Below are positions 1 to 7,115 of a DNA stretch of 14,331 nt, piece after piece. Both the position numbers and the translations under genes were made by a program. Under the pieces are notes generated by a model that was given only the letters and a program-made list of their open reading frames with translations, made no database searches and was not told the origin of the DNA. How positions within the stretch are numbered: the first letter of the stretch is position 1; each line of letters opens with the position of its first letter. This DNA is from Bacillota bacterium. Its GTDB lineage: Bacteria > Bacillota > Thermosediminibacteria > Thermosediminibacterales > Thermosediminibacteraceae. Location of the stretch: the NCBI GenBank assembly GCA_003242255.1, contig QGUT01000030.1, positions 1-14,331 on the forward strand. The letters are read 5' to 3'.

Positions 1-30
1 TATTTCACGCATTTTTTTGCCTTTTACGGT

Positions 31-45
31 AGTCTCAAAGTCTCA
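31..45 (+). repeat. Tandem 7-bp direct repeat abutting the promoter
   Basis: AGTCTCA occurs at 31-37 and again at 39-45, an 8-bp period. It ends just before the region where a -35 element would lie for the -10 at 70-75. Tandem short repeats in this position can be activator or repressor sites. No protein can be assigned, and chance occurrence in a 218-nt region is possible. Confidence 0.35.
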
Positions 46-75
46 TATGCAAAGATTGCGCTATTATGCTATAAT
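46..75 (+). promoter_or_regulatory. Likely sigma-A-type extended -10 promoter of the flagellar operon
   Basis: A perfect extended -10 (TGCTATAAT, 67-75) is present. The -35 region is poor: at most 3 of 6 matches to TTGACA around 46-52 with a 17-18 bp spacer. An extended -10 often compensates for a weak -35. Transcription would start near 82, giving a leader of about 137 nt before flgB. This fits the use of a housekeeping-sigma promoter for the fla/che operon in Bacillus subtilis. No convincing sigma-D (sigma-28) promoter was found here. Confidence 0.6.
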
Positions 76-92
76 ATGACACGATAAGATAA

Positions 93-170
93 ATTTCCCT
101 TTTCAGATGATTTATGGATACATTAAGCTTTTTTAAATTTTTAGGAAAAGGAAGGAAATCGTCATTTTTT
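93..170 (+). promoter_or_regulatory. Possible bulged hairpin and T run in the operon leader
   Basis: Bases 93-104 (ATTTCCCTTTTC) pair without mismatch with 145-159, leaving a 3-nt bulge (AAG, 152-154) and a loop of about 40 nt. Six T residues follow at 165-170. This could be a long-loop structure or an attenuator-like element, but the stem is AT-rich and the loop is long. It does not match the c-di-GMP (GEMM) riboswitch known before some clostridial flagellar operons. Confidence 0.25.
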
Positions 171-218
171 GGCGAAATAAAGATTAACCCGGTTTGAGGA
201 AAGAAGGGGAAGTGGAGA

Positions 219-626
219 ATGGATATTTTGGAAATTTCCGGTCTACTGGAGAAATATATGGATGCCAAGTGGTTGAGGAACGAAGTGATATCGAACAACA
301 TCGCCAATGTGGATACGCCTAACTTCAAGAGGTCTGACGTGGTTTTTGAAGATGTGCTGAAGAACCATTTAAAAGAAAGCGCTCCGAGGCTTGCTCTCAC
401 TACCACCAGCGAAAAACATATTAAAGCTTCCAGGTCGTCGGTAGGCGTAAAACCCCGGATTGTAGTTCAAAACGACCGGACCCTGAGAAACGATGGAAAC
501 AACGTGGACATAGATAAAGAAATGGTAAAACTTGTCGAAAATGCCTTATCTTATAATATATTGGCAGAGCAACTTCAAAGGCAGTTCTCCCTTTTGAGGT
601 CGGCTATTACCGAAGGAAGGAGATAG
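219..626 (+). CDS. flgB: Flagellar basal-body proximal rod protein FlgB
   Basis: FlgB is a structural subunit of the proximal rod, exported by the flagellar type III system and placed next to the MS ring. The 135-aa product is close to the usual length of about 130. The N-terminal rod/hook signature SNNIANVDTPNFKR is at residues 25-38, and the C-terminal part carries GNNVDIDKEM, typical of FlgB. The ATG at 219 follows AAGGGGA (204-210) at 8 nt. An internal ATG at 259 would cut away part of the N-terminal helix needed for export and polymerisation, so it was not chosen. This is the first gene of the operon, and flgC starts 3 nt after its stop. Confidence 0.95.
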   Translation: MDILEISGLLEKYMDAKWLRNEVISNNIANVDTPNFKRSDVVFEDVLKNHLKESAPRLALTTTSEKHIKASRSSVGVKPRIVVQNDRTLRNDGNNVDIDKEMVKLVENALSYNILAEQLQRQFSLLRSAITEGRR

Positions 627-629
627 GGT

Positions 630-1073
630 ATGGGTATTTTCACTTCTATGGAGATCAGCGCATCGGGACTTACCGCTCAAAGGCTCAGGATGGATGTTAT
701 TTCGAACAACATAGCTAACGTAAATACGACGCGCACAGAAAATGGAGAGCCTTACAGGAGGAAGAGGGTTATTTTTCAGGAAAAAAGTCCGAATGTTAGC
801 TTTAAACACATTTTTGATAATTCGCTGCTCAAAGCGGCGGGAAACGGGGTGAGGGTAACGGCTATAGAAGAAGATCCTTCGCCTTTTAAATTGGTATACG
901 ACCCGTCCCATCCTGATGCCGATGAAAACGGATACGTCAGAATGCCTAATGTAAATATTGTGACTGAAATGGTCGACATGATTTCTGCCACCAGAAGTTA
1001 CGAGGCCAACGTGACGGCGATAAATGCGGCCAAAAGCATGATAAGCAAGGCTTTGGAGATAGGAAGGGCGTAA
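630..1073 (+). CDS. flgC: Flagellar basal-body rod protein FlgC
   Basis: FlgC is the second proximal rod subunit. The 147-aa product has the conserved N-terminal motif SNNIANVNT (25-33), the FlgC hallmark GEPYRRKRVIF (39-49) and the C-terminal helix around SATRSYEANVTAINAAKSM that pairs with the N-terminal helix in the rod. The ATG at 630 is preceded by GGAAGGAG (615-622) inside the end of flgB, with only 3 nt between the genes, so translation is probably coupled. Length and motifs are normal for the family. Confidence 0.96.
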   Translation: MGIFTSMEISASGLTAQRLRMDVISNNIANVNTTRTENGEPYRRKRVIFQEKSPNVSFKHIFDNSLLKAAGNGVRVTAIEEDPSPFKLVYDPSHPDADENGYVRMPNVNIVTEMVDMISATRSYEANVTAINAAKSMISKALEIGRA

Positions 1074-1103
1074 ACAATATCGATACAATAAAAAAGGGGT
1101 GTT

Positions 1104-1397
1104 ATGGCAGTGATCGTTGGTAGGATCGGAGAGCACACCGCAAGTTCCTATTTGCATACTGTAAAGAAAGAAAGTACAAATTCCTTTGGTGAACTTTTGA
1201 AAAAGGCCTTTGAAACGGTCAATGCTTATCAAAAAAATTACGATGACGTCCTCGTAAAATTGCTCGCCGGTGAGGATGTAAGTGTCCATGAAGTGATGAT
1301 TGCGGCGGAAAAGGCGCAGCTTTCCCTGGATCTGGCAGTGCAGGTGAGAAACAAGGCCCTGGAGGCTTACCAAGAGATCATGAGGATGCAGATATAA
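1104..1397 (+). CDS. fliE: Flagellar hook-basal body complex protein FliE
   Basis: FliE is a small protein joining the MS ring to the rod and is among the first substrates exported. The 97-aa length is normal. The conserved C-terminal half covers residues 56-95 and includes the stretch VHEVMIAAEKAQLSL followed by VRNKALEAYQEIMRM, which is diagnostic. The N-terminal third is variable, as usual for FliE. AAAGGGGTG before the ATG at 1104 serves as ribosome site. The 30-nt gap after flgC is AT-rich and shows no promoter or hairpin. Confidence 0.95.
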   Translation: MAVIVGRIGEHTASSYLHTVKKESTNSFGELLKKAFETVNAYQKNYDDVLVKLLAGEDVSVHEVMIAAEKAQLSLDLAVQVRNKALEAYQEIMRMQI

Positions 1398-1415
1398 CAG
1401 GTGAAGGTGAATTGA

Positions 1416-2960
1416 ATGGAATTTCTCAACGGTTTAAAGCAAAAGTTCAAGGAATTCTGGGAATCAAAGAGCAAAGCTCAGAAGATAAGGTTGGGCTTGA
1501 GCGCTGGACTCGTGGTTTTAGTAATGGCTGTACTTATTTTTTTCATGACGAGGCCGAATTACGTGACGCTCTATTCTAATCTGGATGAAAAGGATGCAGG
1601 AGAAATTGTAAAAAAGCTGGAGGAAATGAATATCCCCTACAAACTCGCCGATGGCGGAAAAACGATTCTCACCGATGCCAAGGATGTATACAAAGTGAGG
1701 CTGGAACTGGCGACGGAAGGACTGCCTGGCGGAGGACAGATAGGATTTAACGATATTTTTAGCAAGACCAGATTGGGCACCACGGAGTGGGAAAAACAGG
1801 TTCAGTACACCCAGGCGCTGCAGGGAGAGTTGGCCAGGACCATTGAGGAGATGGACCAAGTAGAAACGGCCCGGGTACATATTGTCCAGCCGCAGAAAAG
1901 CCTTTTCATAGAGCCAAACGCCCAGAAGGAAGCGTCGGCGGCGGTTTTTCTTAAATTGAAGCCGGGGAAGGAGCTCACCGAGGAGGAAACGCGGGGAATC
2001 ATAAATTTAATTGCCCATTCTGTAGAAGGGCTAAAGCCGGAAAATATTACTATAGTAGACGAGTACGGAAGGATCCTGTCCAATATTCCGCTCACGGAAG
2101 AACAGAATACTGGAGAAGTAGTCAATACTCAGCTTGCCATACAGGCCAATTTTCAAAAACAACTGCAGTCTAGCGTGCAATCGCTGCTCGAGCAGATATT
2201 CGGCCCCGGGAATGTGGCCGTGCGGGTAAATGCCTTGCTGGATTTCGATAAAAAAACGGTAGAGAACCGCACCTTTGCTCCTCCCAATTCGGAGCAGAAC
2301 GAGGGATTGTTGAGAAGCGTTCAGGAATTGAGGGAATATTTTTCGGGGCAAGGGAGCATTCCGGAGGGAGAGCCGGGAACTGGGAGCAATGTGGAGACGT
2401 ACCAGCAGCTCAATTCCCAGGGGACATCAGATTATCAAAAGAGCGAAGTCACGCGCAATTATGAATTGAATGAATCAAGAGAAAATATTTCGGTGGCCCC
2501 GGGTGCGGTTAAAAAGCTCACGGTTTCGGTAGTGATCAACAGGGAACTGACCGATGAGGAAAAAGACCGAATAGTCGCTCTCGTCGGAAACGCAGTCGGT
2601 TACGACATACAGCGGGACCAGATTACCGTGGAAGGGATGGCTTTTGACACTCAACTCTCCGACATACTCGCAAGACAGTTGGCCGAAGAGGCCCGAAACC
2701 GACAGAGGCAGAGGATAATGGTAATAGCGACCTTGCTGGCCTTAGCTGCGATAGCAGCCTTCGCATATCGCAACTCGGTGCGCAGGAAGTTTAGAGCGAT
2801 GGAAGAAGAAAAGCTCGCTCAAAAACTGGCGGAAGCTCAACAGGCTGCTTCGGTAGAAATAGATGAAAAAGAAGAATTGTATAAAAATGTGCAACGGCTT
2901 GCCAGACAGCGGCCGGAGGAAGTGGCAAAAATCATTAGAACCTGGTTAAACGAAGAATAA
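1416..2960 (+). CDS. fliF: Flagellar MS-ring protein FliF
   Basis: FliF forms the membrane-embedded MS ring, the base on which rod, export gate and FliG assemble. The 514-aa product has two membrane helices, at about residues 25-45 and 433-453. Between them lies a large extracytoplasmic part with ring-building (secretin-like) motifs, beginning after NYVTLYSNLDEKDAG. Residues 454-514 form a charged cytoplasmic tail ending in EEVAKIIRTWLNEE, the part that binds the FliG N-terminal domain. The ATG at 1416 follows AAGGTGA (1404-1410) at 5 nt. A Gly/Ser/Pro-rich stretch near residues 312-325 is a typical flexible insertion. The gene for its partner FliG begins 12 nt downstream. Confidence 0.97.
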   Translation: MEFLNGLKQKFKEFWESKSKAQKIRLGLSAGLVVLVMAVLIFFMTRPNYVTLYSNLDEKDAGEIVKKLEEMNIPYKLADGGKTILTDAKDVYKVRLELATEGLPGGGQIGFNDIFSKTRLGTTEWEKQVQYTQALQGELARTIEEMDQVETARVHIVQPQKSLFIEPNAQKEASAAVFLKLKPGKELTEEETRGIINLIAHSVEGLKPENITIVDEYGRILSNIPLTEEQNTGEVVNTQLAIQANFQKQLQSSVQSLLEQIFGPGNVAVRVNALLDFDKKTVENRTFAPPNSEQNEGLLRSVQELREYFSGQGSIPEGEPGTGSNVETYQQLNSQGTSDYQKSEVTRNYELNESRENISVAPGAVKKLTVSVVINRELTDEEKDRIVALVGNAVGYDIQRDQITVEGMAFDTQLSDILARQLAEEARNRQRQRIMVIATLLALAAIAAFAYRNSVRRKFRAMEEEKLAQKLAEAQQAASVEIDEKEELYKNVQRLARQRPEEVAKIIRTWLNEE

Positions 2961-2972
2961 GAGGTGTGAAAA

Positions 2973-3980
2973 ATGCCCTTGTCTAAAATTAGCGGAAGGC
3001 AAAAAGCAGCTATATTCATGGTTGCCTTGGGCCCCGAGGTAGCTTCGAATGTGTACCGTTACCTGAAAGAAGAAGAGATAGAGCAGTTGACCATTGACAT
3101 AGCCAGTTTGAGAAAAGTGAAGGATGAGGAAAGGCGAGCGGTTTTCGAAGAATTCTATCAGATGATGATAGCCAACGATTACATAGCCCAGGGGGGCATA
3201 GAGTACGCCAAAGAGATTTTAGAAAAAGCACTGGGCACTCAGAAGGCCTTTGAGATCTTAAACAAATTGACGTCCACGTTGCAGGTACGACCCTTCGACT
3301 TTGTTCGAAAAGCAGATCCATCTCAGCTACTGAATTTCATACAGAACGAGAATCCTCAGACCATAGCTCTGATAATGGCTTACCTCCAACCGGAAAAGGC
3401 TGCCCTCCTTCTTTCTTCGCTGCCGCCGGAAAAGCAGGTCGATATAGCAAAACGCATCGCCACCATGGAAAGGGTTTCCCCGGAAGTTATAATGGATGTG
3501 GAAAAAGTTTTGGAAAGGCAGCTATCCACGGTGGTAGTGGAGGACTACACCAATGTGGGCGGTATCCAGGCAATAGTGAATATATTAAACGGCGTAGACC
3601 GCAGCACCGAGAAAAACATCATTGAAGCCCTGGAGATGGAAAATCCCGAACTGGCTGAAGAGATACGGAAGAGGATGTTCGTATTTGAAGACATTCTGAC
3701 CCTGGATAACAGATCTGTGCAGCGGGTTTTGAGGGAAGTCGACAACCAGGATTTGACGCTGGCTCTGAAAGGCGCGAGCGAAGAGGTCAAAAACAAGATA
3801 TTCAGCAATATGTCCAAACGCCAGGCCGAAATGATAAAGGAAGATATGCAGTACTTAGGTCCGGTGAGGTTGAGAGACGTGGAAGAAGCCCAGCAGAGGA
3901 TCGTAAACGTCATAAGAAAGCTCGAGGAAGCCGGGGAAATTATCATTTCCCGCGGAGGAGGGGAAGACATAATTGTCTAA
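2973..3980 (+). CDS. fliG: Flagellar motor switch protein FliG
   Basis: FliG sits on the cytoplasmic face of the MS ring and takes part in both torque generation and switching. The 335-aa product has the three family domains: N-terminal (about 1-100, binds FliF), middle (about 115-190, with ENPQT at 126-130 matching the EHPQ-type FliM-binding motif) and C-terminal (about 200-330). In the C-terminal domain MFVFEDI (235-241) and the torque helix are recognisable. R283, E290 and D291 align with the charged residues R281, D288 and D289 described in Salmonella. The ATG at 2973 follows GAGGTG (2961-2966) at 6 nt. The last 8 nt overlap fliH. Confidence 0.97.
   Translation: MPLSKISGRQKAAIFMVALGPEVASNVYRYLKEEEIEQLTIDIASLRKVKDEERRAVFEEFYQMMIANDYIAQGGIEYAKEILEKALGTQKAFEILNKLTSTLQVRPFDFVRKADPSQLLNFIQNENPQTIALIMAYLQPEKAALLLSSLPPEKQVDIAKRIATMERVSPEVIMDVEKVLERQLSTVVVEDYTNVGGIQAIVNILNGVDRSTEKNIIEALEMENPELAEEIRKRMFVFEDILTLDNRSVQRVLREVDNQDLTLALKGASEEVKNKIFSNMSKRQAEMIKEDMQYLGPVRLRDVEEAQQRIVNVIRKLEEAGEIIISRGGGEDIIV
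3954..3963 (+). promoter_or_regulatory. Ribosome binding site for fliH, inside fliG
   Basis: GGAGGAGGGG lies within the last codons of fliG and precedes TTG 3973 by 9 nt. The next in-frame candidate, GTG 3982, would be 18 nt away, so this site decides for the TTG start. The position implies that fliH is translated by ribosomes finishing fliG. Confidence 0.65.
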
Positions 3981-4737
3981 AGTGCTGAAAGGCGTTGAAG
4001 TTTCCAGAGAGGCCCCGTACAAGTTAGAAGATGTCCAGATTAAAACCGCAAAAATCGATAATGCGATAAGAGACAGGGCCTATTTTTCGTTCGAGGCGTT
4101 CTATAAGAGCAAAGCCAGCAAACTATTGGACGATGCCGCCCGAAGGGCCTCGGAAATAATCGAAAAGGCCAAGGAACAAAGCCAGGCCATTATCCGGGAA
4201 GCCGAGGAAAAACGAGAAGAAATAAAAAAAGAAGCTTATGAAAAAGGCTACGAAGAGGGCTTTCAGAAGGGCAAAGATGAAAGCGAAAGGGAAATGCAGG
4301 CCCTCTTTGAAAAATATTTGGAGCAGTTTTCCAGATTGAGGAAGGACCTCTTGAGCCAAAACCGGGAGTATCTGGATTACCTGGAAAAAGAATGCCTGAA
4401 ACTTGCTTTTTACATCGCAGAAAAAATATTGAGGGAACATGCTAAAGTGGATAGCGGATACATACTCGGGATAGTCAGGTCCTGCTTTGAAAAAATTGGG
4501 CAGGAAAAAGATGTGCTGGTGAGGATAAGCGAAAAGGATTTTCAAAGGCTTGAAGGAGAAATCAGCGACTTTTGCCGGAAGAGCAAGACCAGAAAAGTAA
4601 ATTTTGTAAAGGACCCGACTCTTTCCGAGGGCGAGTGCATAATTTTGGGAAATTGTTTCGAAATCAACGCTGGGTTGCACACTCAGCTTGAGAACTTGAA
4701 AAAAGAATTGGTGGAAATGGAAGTATTGTATGAGTAA
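3973..4737 (+). CDS. fliH: Flagellar assembly protein FliH (export ATPase regulator)
   Basis: FliH is the peripheral stalk-like partner of the export ATPase FliI; it holds FliI in the cytosol and links it to the C ring. The 254-aa product is a long charged helix (about 45-145) followed by a C-terminal globular domain. Within the helix is the FliH glycine repeat G92-x3-G96-x3-G100 in YEKGYEEGFQKGKDE. The C-terminal stretch around LSEGECIILGNCFEINAGL is the conserved ATPase-binding part. It starts at TTG 3973, sharing 8 nt (TTGTCTAA) with the fliG stop, and ends overlapping the start of fliI by 8 nt. Sequence outside these motifs is divergent, as usual for FliH. Confidence 0.9.
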   Translation: MSKVLKGVEVSREAPYKLEDVQIKTAKIDNAIRDRAYFSFEAFYKSKASKLLDDAARRASEIIEKAKEQSQAIIREAEEKREEIKKEAYEKGYEEGFQKGKDESEREMQALFEKYLEQFSRLRKDLLSQNREYLDYLEKECLKLAFYIAEKILREHAKVDSGYILGIVRSCFEKIGQEKDVLVRISEKDFQRLEGEISDFCRKSKTRKVNFVKDPTLSEGECIILGNCFEINAGLHTQLENLKKELVEMEVLYE

Positions 4738-6055
4738 AGGGCTTTTTGAAAATTACAGAGCAATTATAGATAGAATAGATACTTTGAAAATTAAAGGGAG
4801 AATATCAAAAATTGTGGGCCTCACGATCGAATCCCAGGGCCCTCCTGCGGAAATCGGGGAGATCTGCAAAATAAGGCTTTCGAGAGGCATGGGGAAAAAT
4901 TTGCTGGCAGAAGTGGTCGGCTTTAACGAGGACAGGATAATACTGATGCCCCTCGGAGATATGGAAGGCATTGCGCCGGGAGAAGAAGTAGAAGCGACGG
5001 GGAAAAAATTGGTGGTGCCGGTGGGCGACGAGCTGTTGGGCAGGATATTGGATGGGCTGGGCAACCCGATTGACGGGAAGGGGCCTGTAAAGTGCGAGGA
5101 TTACTATCCCCTGCACAATTCTCCACCTAACCCCGTAAAGCGGGCACCGATCGATACTCCCCTGCCTCTCGGAATCAAGGCCATAGACGCCCTGCTCACC
5201 TGTGGGCGGGGGCAAAGGATAGGCATCTTCGCCGGAAGCGGCGTGGGTAAAAGCACCTTGCTGGGCATGATTGCGAGGAATACCAGGGCCGACGTGAATG
5301 TCATAGCTCTGGTCGGCGAGAGGGGAAGGGAACTTAACAGCTTTATAACCAAAGATTTGAGAGAAGAGGGGCTGAAAAGGTCCGTTGTGGTCGTCGCAAC
5401 GTCCGATAAGCCTCCGCTTTTGAGAACAAAAGCGGCCTTTACGGCTACGGCGATTGCCGAGTATTTTCGAGACAAGGGCCTGGACGTGCTTTTGATGATG
5501 GATTCGGTTACCCGCTTCGCCATGGCGCAGAGGGAAGTGGGTCTGGCGACAGGGGAACCCCCTGTGACGAGAGGCTATACTCCTACTGTCTTCGCTGTTC
5601 TGCCCAAGCTGCTGGAGAGAGCAGGCACTTCGAGCAAAGGCTCGATTACCGGGATCTACACGGTTTTGGTAGACGGCGACGACTTGAACGAGCCCATATC
5701 GGATGCGGTGCGGGGCATTCTGGACGGGCACATAGTGCTCTCGCGGACCCTTGCGAATAAAAACCACTACCCTGCTATCGACGTTTTGGCCAGCATCAGC
5801 AGGCTGATGAACGATGTGGTTTCCGAAGAGCACAAAAGGCTCGCGGCGAGAGTAAAGAACCTGATGGCCGTTTACAGTGAGGCCGAAGACCTGATTAACC
5901 TGGGCGCTTATGTGAAGGGCAGCAATCCGAGGATCGACGAGGCATTGAAGTATATCGATGAAATCAGAAAATTTCTTATCCAGGATGTTGACGAAAAGGT
6001 AGAGTTCGAAGAAACCCTGATTCGTTTAAAGCGGATTTTTGAGGGAGAGTCATAA
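4730..6055 (+). CDS. fliI: Flagellum-specific type III export ATPase FliI
   Basis: FliI is the hexameric ATPase of flagellar protein export, related to the F1 beta subunit. The 441-aa product has a beta-barrel N-terminal domain, a Walker A loop AGSGVGKST (168-176, K174), the VGERGRE segment with E197, and Walker B LDVLLMMD (251-258, D258). K174, E197 and D258 have exactly the spacing of Salmonella K188, E211 and D272, so the enzyme looks catalytically intact. The ATG at 4730 overlaps the fliH stop by 8 nt (ATGAGTAA). The ribosome site is weak (GGAAG, 4719-4723), which suggests translation depends on coupling to fliH. Confidence 0.97.
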   Translation: MSKGLFENYRAIIDRIDTLKIKGRISKIVGLTIESQGPPAEIGEICKIRLSRGMGKNLLAEVVGFNEDRIILMPLGDMEGIAPGEEVEATGKKLVVPVGDELLGRILDGLGNPIDGKGPVKCEDYYPLHNSPPNPVKRAPIDTPLPLGIKAIDALLTCGRGQRIGIFAGSGVGKSTLLGMIARNTRADVNVIALVGERGRELNSFITKDLREEGLKRSVVVVATSDKPPLLRTKAAFTATAIAEYFRDKGLDVLLMMDSVTRFAMAQREVGLATGEPPVTRGYTPTVFAVLPKLLERAGTSSKGSITGIYTVLVDGDDLNEPISDAVRGILDGHIVLSRTLANKNHYPAIDVLASISRLMNDVVSEEHKRLAARVKNLMAVYSEAEDLINLGAYVKGSNPRIDEALKYIDEIRKFLIQDVDEKVEFEETLIRLKRIFEGES

Positions 6056-6060
6056 AGCCT

Positions 6061-6513
6061 ATGAGGCGTTTCAAATTTAACTTAAACACTGCTCTGAGAG
6101 TAAAGCAGAGAATTGAACAGATCAGAGAACAGCAATTGATGGAAGCCAGGAAAGCCTTAGAAATAGAAAAACGGGAGCTAATGGTTTTAAAAGAGAAAGA
6201 GAGCGATATAAAGCAGGCGATGGAAAGAAAACTTGAAAGGAAGCTAAAAGCGGCGGAACTGATGCTTTACGAGGCTGTGATGAATACACTGAAGGACAGG
6301 ATAGTAAACCAGGAAGTGCGGGTAGAACAGGCCAGGGAAAAATCGAGGGAAGCAATGGAGTCGTTTTTAGCGGCAAGGCGGGAAAGACAGGCTATAGAAA
6401 AATTAAAGGAAAAGAAATATGCCGGTTACCTTGTGGAATTGAACCGCGAAGAGCAAAAGATCTTAGACGACATTGCCTCACTCGCTTACATCCGGCGAGG
6501 ATGGGAGGAATAG
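6061..6513 (+). CDS. fliJ: Flagellar export protein FliJ
   Basis: FliJ is a two-helix coiled coil that inserts in the FliI ring like the gamma subunit of F1 and couples it to the FlhA gate. The 150-aa product is almost entirely charged helix, very rich in E, K, R and Q. It opens with RRFKFNLNTALRVKQRIEQ, the typical FliJ start (F-x-F-x-L-x3-LRVK). Such coiled coils are hard to identify by sequence alone, but this start and the position directly after fliI are decisive. The ATG at 6061 lies 5 nt after the fliI stop, with GGGAGAG (6043-6049) rather far upstream. Confidence 0.9.
   Translation: MRRFKFNLNTALRVKQRIEQIREQQLMEARKALEIEKRELMVLKEKESDIKQAMERKLERKLKAAELMLYEAVMNTLKDRIVNQEVRVEQAREKSREAMESFLAARRERQAIEKLKEKKYAGYLVELNREEQKILDDIASLAYIRRGWEE
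6503..6510 (+). promoter_or_regulatory. Ribosome binding site deciding the ylxF start
   Basis: GGGAGGAA ends 7 nt before ATG 6518 and lies inside the last codons of fliJ. The reading frame stays open upstream to a TTG at 6473, but that codon has no comparable site, so the ATG is preferred. Confidence 0.7.
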
Positions 6514-6517
6514 GAAA

Positions 6518-7081
6518 ATGGACGGCGAAAACCAAAGGGCGAGATCCATAGTAGCGATTGTAGCTTTGACCGTTTTACTGCTGGCGGCTGTCATTTTTGC
6601 CGGGTGGTTTTGGATGAGCAGGTCAAAAAATCTTCCGTTCAGAGATGCTGCAGCCCAAATCCCCGTTATAGGTGCCTATTTTGCCAAGGTTTCGTCTGAA
6701 GAGCAAAGCCTTTTAGAGCAGTTAAACAACGAAAAAAAACTTTTGGAGGCTGAGTGGAAAAAACTTGAAAAACAATCCGCCGAACTGAACAGAAAGCAAA
6801 AGGAACTGGAGCAAAAAGAGCTGGAGCTCAGCGAGAGGGAAATGAAGATAACCCAGGAACAGGCCAAACTGGAAGAAACCTTGGAGGACATAAAAAATGT
6901 CGCCCAGTATTACGAGATGATGGCTCCCAATAAAGCTGCGGCTATTATGGAGACCATGGAAGATGAATTAGTGATAAAAATATTCAAGAATATGAAAAAA
7001 GAAGCAGTATCCGAAATTCTGGCAAGCATGGACCCAAAAAAGGCGGCTTCGATTACCAAAAAACTTTCTGCAAACCAATAA
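6518..7081 (+). CDS. ylxF: YlxF/MotE-like membrane coiled-coil protein with MgtE-N-like domain
   Basis: The 187-aa product has one membrane helix (about 11-33), a long coiled coil very rich in E, K and Q (about 61-127), and a C-terminal helical domain (about 130-184) with repeats such as MAPNKAAAIMETM and MDPKKAASI. These resemble the MgtE N-terminal domain and the middle domain of FliG. YlxF holds this place between fliJ and fliK in Bacillus subtilis. The alphaproteobacterial relative MotE is reported as a chaperone for MotC. N-in topology would place the coiled coil and C-terminal domain outside the membrane. The exact function is not known in Firmicutes; a role near the stator or export gate is inference. 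Confidence 0.8.
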   Translation: MDGENQRARSIVAIVALTVLLLAAVIFAGWFWMSRSKNLPFRDAAAQIPVIGAYFAKVSSEEQSLLEQLNNEKKLLEAEWKKLEKQSAELNRKQKELEQKELELSEREMKITQEQAKLEETLEDIKNVAQYYEMMAPNKAAAIMETMEDELVIKIFKNMKKEAVSEILASMDPKKAASITKKLSANQ

Positions 7082-7100
7082 ATTGATTAAAAAACGGGGA

Positions 7101-7110
7101 AAGGAGGTGA
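7101..7110 (+). promoter_or_regulatory. Perfect Shine-Dalgarno deciding the fliK start
   Basis: AAGGAGGTGA matches the 16S anti-Shine-Dalgarno over ten bases. It lies 8 nt (counted from GGAGG) before GTG 7116. The frame is open upstream to TTG 7083, but that start would translate the ribosome site itself, so GTG is preferred. Confidence 0.75.
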
Positions 7111-7115
7111 AAAGG

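Noticed and set aside
1..12. Possible start (ATG at 12-10, minus strand) of a divergent gene leaving the window
   Set aside because: Only four codons are visible and the ribosome site is weak, so nothing can be claimed.
78..90. Sigma-D-like -10 (CACGATAA, 80-87) upstream of flgB
   Set aside because: It matches GCCGATAA only partly and there is no TAAA about 15 nt upstream; the extended -10 is a better explanation.
82..218. c-di-GMP riboswitch in the leader, as in some clostridial flagellar operons
   Set aside because: The conserved GEMM core segments and tetraloop receptor are not found.
546..1373. Open frame of 275 codons on the minus strand across flgB-flgC-fliE
   Set aside because: It runs antisense through three clear genes and their gaps; the product is low in recognisable structure and no ribosome site supports it.
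4805..5833. Long open frame of 342 codons on the minus strand within fliI
   Set aside because: It lies wholly opposite a catalytically complete fliI, its product has no recognisable domain, and codon bias of the sense gene explains the lack of stops.
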